Shown piece after piece: positions 11,101 to 23,100 of a stretch of DNA of 64,000 bases. The stretch lies in the NCBI RefSeq assembly GCF_030867095.1, contig NC_081824.1:172058933-172122932 (forward strand), given 5' to 3'. The translations under genes were made by a program, and so were the position numbers. The notes below the pieces were generated by a model that had not been told where the DNA came from, made no database searches, and saw only the letters and a program-made list of their open reading frames with translations. The first letter of the stretch is position 1. Each line of letters opens with the position of its first letter. The stretch is from Alligator mississippiensis. Lineage: Eukaryota > Chordata > Crocodylia > Alligatoridae.

Positions 11101-14100
11101 GCTGCATAGATCAGTGGTGAATTTTAGACCATCTCATACCTTTTGCCCTTTCCCCTAAAAAAAATGGAGAAAGAGATGATAAAACAAAAAGGTTTCAGAG
11201 AACCTATGAGATTGAATCTATCAATACTCTGTTTGGGATAGTAGAAGACCTGTACTTTGAGTCCCAGTGAATATTCCTTTAAGTTATAAGCAGCACTTGA
11301 TGCCAGGTTTATACCAAACAGGCATTCAAATATAAACTGTGATTGGAACTGGGATTGTATCAGTCCCACTTCATCAAGCCGCTGGATATGTAATTACTCA
11401 GCAAGGAAAACATTTTTATTACATACTTCAAGGATTTGAGTGTTGATGAACCATAACTGCCTCATACACATGCCTCATGAAAACATATGTTCTAAGGTTG
11501 CTTGCTCACTTGTTTATACTTCCCATGGTTATTAGGAAGTATATTTTTCTTCAATGGATAGCCAGATACATGAATGAAAGAGCAAGAGGCCACTGAATTG
11601 TAAGAAGTTCTGCAGCCAAGAGAACTCACATGATAAATACCCACCAATTGTCGTGATTACAGTAGCAGCAAAGATCACGGCATTGGGCCAATTCCAGTTG
11701 TTGAATGTGTTGTTGCCCGTAATGGTAACTCCTTGCCCAGCAGCATTTGATACTACCTACAAATAACAATACATAGCATTGGTTAGAGATAATGTCCAGC
11801 ACGTAACTTGAAGCAGAAAGAAATGCCCATTAGTGTCTTCCCATAGTTCAACAGCACAAAATAGTTGTGTAAGTTTATTCTATGAAGCACAAATACTGCT
11901 TTGGCACCCTTGCTAAAAAGTTGAAAACCTACCTAATGTAAATTGTCTTGCCCAGTGAACATTTGCTAAATGCCAGAAATAGATTGCAAAGCTGTTGCAG
12001 AATATGAGGGTTTACTTAGGGGTTTAAATGTGAGGTTTACCTGGGAAGAAAACTATGGCTAGACATACAAAGGTACCAGAGCAAATCATGATCTACCTCC
12101 CAGAATTATTTTAGCCAAGTAGCATTCAGCTACTCTGCAGCACAGTTCCTGAATACAGAGTTAGTATTGCACAGGGGCACCTGCTGTATTACAACTATAT
12201 TTGTAACAATGTTTGAAACTCTTGGTAAGTCCTGGCACAACCAAGGCATGAGAAAGACCAAAGGGAATCCTTTAGCAAAGCTATGCAAATAGAAACACAA
12301 AATAATACACATTAGTGCTAGTTCACCTGTTGTCCCTGGCAAAGCTAGGTACCTTACAAGCCAGCATGATACTGCACTTCTGTTTTGCTTAACTTTCCCA
12401 TGAAACTTAACACTATAAGGAATCTGGTGGCACTCCCTGCATTAGGCCTGTCTCTCACTCACCCTTCTCTCTCAAAACCCTTGTACTAGCTGAGCCAATA
12501 TGAATGCCCTGTGTTCGTTTATACTATTGTCTGGTGGATAGCATCAATTATTTGTGCTCCCATAGAACATGCAAATTAAAAGCTTTGATATTCACTTGGG
12601 TCTAGAGGGAAAAGTTGTGAGCAAACCTTATATATTGTCTAGCTAATCTTAGGAAACATCTGAGTAGAGACTTGGGCTTTTCAAACTGGATCATAGGAGG
12701 CTGCACTAGTGTGATACAAATCTGATGACCACAGAAAGTCCCTATACAAGTTTACAGAAAGTTTTAAAAATAATACATTTAACTCTCATTCTGACAGACT
12801 TGGACCTCCCTCAAGTAACAAGAAAGAGCTTGCTAGTGATTTCACTCTCAAAATCTGTAATTGTTTCGTTTAGTCCTCGAAGCAATCCTAGGGTGCAGTT
12901 TCAGATTTCTTAGTTGTTCTTAAGGTACTTCTAGAAGTCTAGGCTAAACTGAATGTGTTGACACATGGCTTGTATACTCTGGAATAATTTGACTTTGCTT
13001 TACTTTTGCCCTGAAGTAAACAGACAATGAACAGTCTTACAATGGTGTAAATCAGTTCCCTCTGGGAAAGAGTTACCCTTTGGAAAGTGAGGAGTAAAAC
13101 TTTACATTGGTGTCTGAAGCTCTAATAAATTTCATCCCAATGTAGCCCTTTCTATCACTGCAAATCAGCAGGGCCAGTCCAACCATTAGGCAAACTAGGC
13201 AGTCACCTAGGGTGCCAAAATTTGGGGGGCGCCAAAATTATATGCAGAACAGAACAACAGGAACATCATTCTAACTAACAGCCCTGGCTGGCTATGGCTC
13301 CACCTTGGTCTAAGACCTTTGGTTCAGCAAGGGGAGAAAGACCTCTGAAAAGATCTCAGAGGAAAGATCACTAGAATCGCAACTCCTACCTTTTGGGTGC
13401 TGCGGTACACAGTGGCAGGGACACCGAGGTACACAGTTCGCCTAGAGTGCCAATTACCCTTGGACCAGCCCTGCAAACCAAGTTGTTGCTGGCTCACATC
13501 CCAGCTACTGGTGAGGAATTGCAGTAGTACCTGCTGCAGACAATTATCCCCAGAGAGCTGGTTGTATGGCTCTCCAGATATAGGCACAATTTTATTCAAA
13601 GCAAAATTACCCCAGGGTAAGCATGTCATGTGTCTGCACCCTGAGAAAGTAGCACTAAGTTTAGATACCACATACTGAGTGTGCTGTAGCGCAGATACTC
13701 TTGATAATCTCACAAACATGTTGAGAACGGAGGATGACAAGAAAAACAAAGGTCTCATTTTGATAGGAATTTGTGAATTCAAACCAATAAACTGTATGTA
13801 GACAGATATTTCAAAGAAAAAGTAGCATTTTGCAGCTGAATTTAGTCTAAAGTGAATAACCCACTTTCAGAGAAAAGGCAGCCCACACACATAGATTAAA
13901 AATAAATAAATAAATAAATACGTCTGAGTCTCTGATCTCTTACAAGAAAACAAATGGAGGTATTCCAAAGCAACTCCAGCTCCTGCAAAGGTGTCTAGCA
14001 AACCTTATAGTCAATAGCATCCAAGGCAGCTGACAGATACAGGGGCCTGATTGGCTGCCAAAAAATCTTCCATGCTTTGGAAAAGGCACACATTAAAATT

Positions 14101-17100
14101 ACACTACATGTTAGACTGCAACCATTTGGTTCCAAGTTGCATCCTATCGCCCAAGCTCACTTGGATTAGTTTCATTCTTCACAAGGCAACTGACCTTAAG
14201 ATACACAGTAACATGTCAGTCTCCTCTGTCACTGGGCCATTATCTCATCCTACGTTACTCCACCTTCAACTTGAACTAACGAGCTCTGTTTAGCAGTATG
14301 TGAAAGCAGTTAGCATGCAGTGTGCAAGCGGTGGTGTTGTGAAGGTGTGAGGGGGCCCCAGCTCCAGAGGGAGAAGGCAGCTGGAGTGAGCAGAACACAG
14401 CTGCCCCTCACACCCATCCAGTTAATGTCCTTAGGGACCAAGGGCCTGCTCTTCTCATTGTTGTATAAACACTTAAAAAATTCAGATTCATAGCATTTCC
14501 CCTGCCAAAGCTGCACCTCCCTCTCATTCCTACTGGAACGCAGTTATCTATGAGCTGCAGTCTTGCTTCAGACTTTCTCCACTTTCATTATTTTCAGTAC
14601 CTTTTCGCTATAATAAGCCTGTTTGTGGATCTGAAGCCCCAGAGCATTAACAACATATACATTCCAGTTGTAGAAGAACAAGATTAAAATATATACATTT
14701 TAAACTCAACGTTTTTCCCTTTTTTCTTTGTTTGGCTACTGAACAACAGCACATACATACACATACAGCAGTTTTCTATGCCAAGTAACTTTTGACCACA
14801 TTGAAATAATTAAGTCTTTTTGGCATAAGTAGATAATAAAAATGGACATGATACCATTAAGCTGCAAGATGCTGTATGTGCAAGAAATTTGTTTGGTAAC
14901 TAATAACCTTTTTTAATTCCAATAATCAGTATGTTAGCAACATGGTCAATTTTGCCACTTCTGTGATGACAGTAGATAGGAGCCTAGCAAAGATTGGTAA
15001 TATTTTTTTTTTTTTTTTTTGTGATAAATACTAAATGTACCAAGCAAACCCTCCTCCCCACCACCTCCTTCCTCACATTCCACCCTGGAGTGTCGAGTAG
15101 AAAAATAAGCGCCCAACACTGCGGTTCAATCTTTAAATAAAGTTCCAGTTTGGAAATGCCAAAGCAATTCATTCTGACATTTTCAAAACGTCATTTTTAA
15201 TTTAAAATACTGATCTAAAATTATTTTTAAAAATGTTAACTTGAAAATAAAATATTTCATTTTGTTTCAAAACAAAATTATTTTAGTTTGATCCAAAATT
15301 ATTATTATTTTTTGTTGAAAATCTCGAAATGTTTCCATTTTGGTTTGGCCCAAATTCAACTTTTTTCTTTGTTTTGCTACTGAACAGCAGTAGCAAGTAA
15401 ATAATCAACCAACCAATCCAGCTATTCACTTTTGTTTAGTCACTAGAGGCGTCTTTACACCTGCTCCGGGGGGGAATGCTTTAATTAGAGTGGCTCCGAA
15501 AGCCACTCTAACTAAAGCTCATTTGACAAACTTTAACTAAAGTGCCCCTGCTGCCATTTTGAAGCACAGGACTTTGAATACACGAGACGCTGCAGGTGCT
15601 TTCATTAAAGTGCCCCCGCAGCCATTTTGAAGTCCAGGGATGCTGAATACATGAGACACAGAGGCTGCCAGTGTGCTAATTAGCACACTCCAGCAGACTT
15701 GATTAGAACCGAGTCTGGTCTGATATGCAGCAATTACAGCGTGTCAGAGCAGCATCCCTGCATGTCTACATGCACCCTAGGTTGCCTGGAGCTATTAAAT
15801 GGAGGTTACAGGAAGGGAATCCAAGAAAGGGGGAAAAAAACCTAATGCACCTTTTGATGACATTAGCAAAAATACAAGCCAAAAGGTTTTTCCAACCTAA
15901 TAAAAAGGGGCAGTGTTCTCTTTCTTAGTTCTCTTCCAGCATAAAACACTGCTGCAATACAGCAGGTGATTTCCTTCAATTACATCTTTAATGTTACTTA
16001 TTAAATGATTAGCCTCCCCAAGGACTTGTCAAAGGTCAAAAGTACCAATTAATGACATTCTCCCCTTTGCCCCTACACAGAAGTCTGTTTACAAAGGAAG
16101 TTCTGCATACTAACATTTAAAGAGCATTAGACTTGTGCCACTCAGACTTCCCATAACAATAAGGATGACTGCAAAACCAGAATAAGCTTTAAACAAGTGT
16201 GCATGTCATGGGTGGGAAGCAGAAGAGATTCAAAACAAGATATTATGGATACATCATTATATCTTTCTCCCATCCTCCTATGTTTTGCTCTGAAACAAAA
16301 GCTCAGAATAAGCATGTGGAAGAAAGTTGGAACGTTTCCTATACTAACATTAAAACAAATTTTCATCATTGCATTACCAATTCAGTAATGGTAATGATAA
16401 GAGGTCTATGTGCATCTTGATCACCAGGTTATTGACCTCTTCTCAGAACAGGTCATTAGGATGTGGCTCACAAACCTATTCAAGCCAACAGGCTGTAGCC
16501 TGTCTCAACTGCTGTCAGTCCTGCTGGCAATACAACAGCTGGAAATTTGAAAAAAGATGCTACTCCACACAACACCTTGAGATCAGTCCCATTAGAAGGG
16601 GATGTGAGGAAATATATGCCTGCAACCTACTTAGAAGGTATCACAGTAGGAACAAGAGAAGGAAAAGCATTTGAGCAGATAATACAGATCTAGAGTAAGA
16701 AGTGAGCTTAACAAAAGAGTTAATAAGTACATAAGCAAAACCCAAGGCATTTGATTATGTTAAAATACAAGTATTTGACCTGTTGAGTCCTATCCAAGTG
16801 AACAGGAGTGAACCGTGTTGCAACCATTAAACCAAAAATGTTTCAGGCCTGGTTTTAGCCATAAAAATAAGGATTTTCACCTGGTCTATATAAATAATCA
16901 CATATGAAAGCTACTGATTTATATTTTCCTTTTTAAACCAACCTGTTAGGAACATGGCTTTAGTCTAATACATAGAAACAAGATGCATCTTTGTTAAGCA
17001 GCCATGTGATAAATAGCCAATTGACAGTGTTGCTAAAAAGAATGATATTCACAAGGAAATGGACACTCAGTTTGCCAGCTTCAGACTACTGGTGGGTAGA

Positions 17101-20100
17101 TGAGAATAAAACAACAACAACAAATCCCCACACATAATGCATGACCCTACAGAAGATGAGGGTGGGGGCAGGGCACATCTATGAGACATTTACTGTGGAG
17201 TAGACTAATTAGCTGTGCAGCAAACATCTTGGCATCTACAAGTCCACCTCTATTAGGCTGGAGTAAACTAATTTACTCTGCAGCAGGGTAGTATTGTAAA
17301 TACAAGTACTATCCTGTTGCAGAGTAAAAAACTCCATAACAATGCACATACAGACGCTGACCCAGCTGGCTGGGGCACAAGGGTGTTTCAATGCAGGAGC
17401 TGCCTACCGGCTAGCCCCATGCTAAAGCATCCTTGTGCCTCAGCCAGCCCTTCTGCAGAATGCTGAGCTGAAGGGAAACAGCTCTGGACTGGCTGGCAGA
17501 CGCCTGGGCCCACTGCCAGCCAGGGCTGCTCCGACCTGCCTCAACACGCTGCAGTCCTAGGCACACATTCAAACAGGAGCACGTTCAAACAGCATGCCTG
17601 GGAGCAATAAACTCTGGAGTTTACTGCTTCGCATTAACTCCACATATAGGCACGGCCATAGTCACTTTGTTTAGACACCTGCAGTGATTTTCTAGTTAAT
17701 CCATGATATCCAAGTCCAGGTAAAACTTGCTAAAATTCTATAACCAGATTGTTATGGCTGTACCTAGAACAGCGTTATCTGAAGATAAGTCAATGCCTTA
17801 AAACTTATCTGCCCAGATAAGACAGACGTATATGATGTGCACATAAAAATTGCTTTGTTACACAACAGCAGCAGATTTTCCCAGGTGAAGCCAGTTATCA
17901 GCGACTCACCTGGCACAAGATTAAATGCAAGCAAAAGGTCTAGCATAATCGGTGATACTACAGTTAAAGCTAAGAACTAGGAAGAAACTCTGTGAACAAG
18001 ACACTATTAAACTCAAAAGGCTTAACTGTATTTGGGGATTTTGCAGGCATTCTAGAAGAGGTGGCTGGACAAGATTACAATGAACAATAGCAAAGGAGAT
18101 TTTCTGCGGATTAACAGCCAGGTAGGACATTTGGACATGTAGGAGAAGAAGTACAGATGGTTTAAACAATTAATTTATTCTGCTCTTCAGGCTTTCACTT
18201 TGTGCAGCAATAGGAGAACGTGAGAAATCTTTTGGACCAGTGTCTTTGTCTTCCTTCTTTTACATTAACCTCATCTCATCTCTTCGCACAAAACTAATTT
18301 TATCCAAGGTATTCTGAGGAGGTGTGGACATCTACTTGTAGCAGTCGCATAGTCGTAAACCCATCTTTAGACATCCTTTCCTGTACTTGCCCTTTAGTGT
18401 CACTAGTTCCTAACACCCCCCGCCCCTCTTGTGTTTGATGAACAATGAGCAAAAATAGAACAAATTATATGTCCAAATTGTCCAGTTACTCACTTTTGCA
18501 GTGTTTTAAAACTCCCCACACTAATGTGAATAATGATGTTTTCCCAATGTGAAATACTACTTTTGGTTAAAGAAGGGGGAGGAGGAGGAGAATAAATATG
18601 AGTACCATAACCCCTGAATCATCCCAGTCAGCCTTCATCATGTTTTCACCACGAAAATACCAGGTTTCTTCTACATGTCAGCCTCCAGAACTGAACAGTG
18701 CATTTCAGGGTATAAAGCAGTAGCTGGTGTACTCTACCAGGCCTCCTGGGCTCTGTCCCCAGTTATAATTCTGACAATGAATGGCAGGAGATAAAGTGAA
18801 CTAACCTCTCAATAACTCACATATTCTTCATCTTTAAAATGAAAGCATTTAACCCACAGGGATGTGGCAAGAAGCTGTAGGTTTATAAACATGTGTTGAG
18901 AGGCTTTGCAATAAAATATGATGGATTATAAAATGAAGAATATGGTATAAATGGAAACTAATCAGTGCAACTTCGTATAGTAATAGATTTCTGTTTGGAG
19001 ATGATATTCTACTCCTCAGTGGAAGAAACAGTGCTCATCCTCCAAACATGGTGAGAGACATGCTAAACTGGCTTCTAAAATTTTGATGCAATCCTCAAAA
19101 ACCCCATTTCTGGCCAGCATACTGCATGGCTGTTACATTTTCCATTTAATATGTGCTTACTATTTGGCTCTTTTACCCTAGATTCATTTGATATTTACTG
19201 GCCCATGTTCCAAAGAAGATCTGAACTCCCATGACCTGGTTTTCCTTCATTCGTTGCTTCACATTAGGCTTTATTCAATGGAGGTCTCACTAAATTTATA
19301 TTTTATATAAATTTGAAGATAGAAATCTGTGGATTAGTTATCTAATCATGGGTACATGCAATGCTGACAATTTAGCCAATCACAATAAAACTGTCCAGAA
19401 GCATGGGGTTTGCATTTGTAATCAGATGAAACTTTATACTGCCATTCCTCTTTCAGCAGTTCTTATTTTAACCGAATCCAGCAGCAACAGAGTGAAATAG
19501 CAGGAGACAAGTTCACAGGCAATCAGCACTGCAGTCATGTCTTTGATTTTACAAGCTTTTCCAAGAGGGGAAGAGAGATCAGGTCAACAAGCAAGGAAGG
19601 AGCCCCAGGGGTTCAGTCCAGGGAGGGAGAAATCTCCACCTGTAGCTTCTGAAAGAGAACTTTCCTTTCTCTTCTGTTTTGTTTCTGTGGGTTAGTGAAG
19701 TCTGCAGCAGAAGTACTAACGTGGACTGAAACTCTAGCATGGTGTAAAATTAATGCTGAGAGCAGGCAATGGTAACAGGAGCCATGCTCAGTCATAAACA
19801 GGCAAACCAGCTTGGAAAGATTACCCAGACCCCTGCAGAAAGTATTTAAGTGCTACATTAATTAACAGCATTGGACAGGTGTACATTCTCAAGGCTGTAA
19901 GAGATGCATTCCCATTGTGCCTGTAGGCCAAAGAAAGTCAGAGTGATGCAAGCTGCTCCATCTCCAGGCACCTGGAGACAGAGCCCTAGCCTGTGAGTTT
20001 ATGTTGAAAGAGACACCACTTTAAACTCTCAGCATGGATTTTTTTTTAAACCAATTTGGTTCAAGTGATACAAAACCCAGTGTGAACAGGTCTCGAATTA

Positions 20101-23100
20101 AGTCTGGTTAATAGCTACTTAACTTGATCTATCAACCAGATTTAAAGCTGAATTAAGAGCATCCACACAGGACTTCATACAACTTAAACTAAATCAATCT
20201 GTTTTACAAATAGCAACAACGGGGGTCTCTGCACATGCTCTGCAGCGGAGTGGGATGGGTGCTTTAATTAGAGCGGCTCTCAGAGCTGCTCTAATTAAAG
20301 AGCCCACAGCATCACATGTATTCAGTGTCCTGCATTTCAAAATAGCAGTGGGGGCACTTTAACTAAAGCTCGTTTAATGAGCTTTAGTTAAAATGCCCCT
20401 CCTGCCATTTTGAAACGCAGGAATGCTGAATACATGATGCGGAGGCTGCTGGAGCACGCTAATTAGCACACTCCAGCAGACTTGATTCAGTTTGCTCCAA
20501 TGCATGCTAACTAGCATGTGTCAAAGCATAGCTTTGTCATGTGTACAGGTGCCCATCTTGGACTGCTGAATACAGGTAGTGCCAGAGACCATGGCTAGCA
20601 ACTGAAGAGAATATGAAAGGTTAAAGCAATACACGAGTTCACAACTATTATGTTAATGCAACCTTTAAAGCTGGTGGTGGATGGGTGGAGTGAGAAAAAG
20701 ATGAAGTCTCATTGCTTCAGGTACAGAGTTAAAACAAGTTGGAGAGGAACACACAGGATAGCATGCAAAACAGCTGCACCTTTTTAAGGTTTTCCTCTGC
20801 CTTCCTATATCTCTCTCTGAGTTTGAGGCAAGTTGTGTAAGGAACATGTGCAGCCTATGAATTCTCAGACATGCCAGACAATGGCTTCCCTCTCACAGTG
20901 GTTTCAAATCACCAGGAAAGCAAAAAAGCTTTTGGTTGTTGCCTAACCCAATTTCCCATCTCAGACAACGACAACATCATCATGATTGCTCACTTGGCCC
21001 CTCAGTCCCCAGCTGCTTGAAACACCCTGGCATGTGACCAGGGTCAGCATGGATGGCCAAGTCAGCGAGCTTTTTAGACCGCCTCAGGCACTTGACAGTC
21101 TCTGCGGGATTCTGGAAATCAACAGGACTTAGGATGGTTGACCTTTCATTTCCCTTCTCTCTCAGTATTATCTAAGGCTGGAATATGAATTTGATGTTCA
21201 TCAGAACAACAGCCATGCCAGATGTGGGAAAAAAAAACCCAAAAAACTTTTAGCTGAGTTCTGGATTTCCTACTTCACTTTGGTGGGAATGGTTTGCGAC
21301 CTTTTTTGTAGAAAGAAAAATAAGACAGGTGAACCACATTGTCTAAGGCTAACAGACAACACCCTAGTATCTTACAAGCCTGTGAGAGCTGCATGTCCTC
21401 TACTGACCTGTGTAGAAAGTAGTGTTAGGAGGTGGTTGGGGCAAGTTTCAGGATGTGAGTCAGCAGCACCTGCATTGGGGAAGGATGGTGGGTGATGAAT
21501 TAAATGAGAAAAATTCCAGATTTCACAGACAGAGAAAGAGAGAGAGAGAGACACATACACACACACACACCCACCCACCCACCCAGTTAGAGCACACATC
21601 CAAATCCTATCCACTGAACCTCAATTAGCTAAAAATCCTTAGACAGGCATTTCCTCCAGGCCAATCTAACTGAAGTTCTCTAGGTCCTGAAGAACTCCAT
21701 AGTACTGCTAATTCCAGCAGTTGTTTCATACTTTGCCATGATTGCCAAAATAACATTCAAAGACTTCTCTCCTTCTTTCAACATGAAAATTAGCAGCATC
21801 TGAGCTAGACACAAACTTATGACTTAATGATACTATAAGATTAAAACCAGTAGCAATCTGCTGAAAGATCACTGGCAGAGGCTGTGTTGTATTTCAATTA
21901 AATAAGAAATTGTCAAATTGAAGGAATATTCTTGGTCTGCACTCTTCAAGGAATGAAATGATCTTTCATTATGTATTGACATCTACAAATATAAATGAGC
22001 TTTACTCAGCCAGACATTACCATAAGCTAATTAGCAATACACATTTCACATGAATGTTCCTTCTCTTCTTCCCTCCTTAACATGGAAAAAAAAAGAAACA
22101 AAAAACCTGAAGAGCGTTAGCCATGCAGTTTATACTCCTTGACAAGGCACTTACAAGGTGCAGGCCATGCATATTTTTTCCCTCTTCTGTCTCTCAGCTT
22201 TTTATAAAAGCTGATTTAAAAGGTATATGCTGCTAGCTATCTTAAAGGTTTCCTATAACAGCAGAAGTTAACTATGGGACACAACTGCTCCTTTGACATG
22301 TGGCTGTTCACCAGCCTTTTTCAACGTACAGAGCATGTGCTGCTGTGAAACCTTTAAAAAAAATTAAAAAGGCTTTTACTTGGTGTATCAAAATCTGACC
22401 ATGTCCGAACCAGCATTTTAACATAATCTGAAGTGCATCCATGTAATCCACCGTTTTCCATGTGGTTATAAGAAAAAAAAACCCCAGTCTCTCCCCTAAA
22501 CATGAATCAATGCAGTGTGTGACTTTAACAAGGTGAATGACAGTAACCCAACAATGAACATTCTTCAAAATAAGCCACTGATAGCTCTCTAGCTAGAACG
22601 TAGCATTTAGGTTTTATGCAAATGATTGTTAAAACTTCACTTTACTATCAAAACAAGGTAATAAAATTTTTTTTAAAACCCACTTTGTTCCATGGTACCT
22701 AATACTACTAATTCTGCTGCTTTTCCATTTGCCCCAGCAGTTTCTCAGTATTTCATGCTAACTGATGCAGCACTGCTGCTTTGTGCACAGATAGTTTTGA
22801 GGATCCAAGGCTCGCTACTATACTTTTTGCATTTCTTCTATTACTCTTAAATGTTATTCTTTCGGCACCCTTGCCTTGCATCTGAGCATACTCTGCCTTA
22901 CCTAACAGAGTCTCCAGCACATGCTACTTCATACAGAGTTGTCTCTGCTTTAGAGTCTAATATTTAAAGCATGCAAGTAAATACATGCCAGCCTTTCACT
23001 TTGCATATTTGTTATGCAAAAGGACGCCAGAAACAGTTTGCCTCTAACAGGATTTGGGAGAGAAATGGCATGCTGCATGACACTCTTTCTAGTCTTGGTC

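Noticed and set aside
13324..13782. 152-codon minus-strand ORF
   Set aside because: Runs across the right end of a MITE into flanking DNA, so it is a chance frame.
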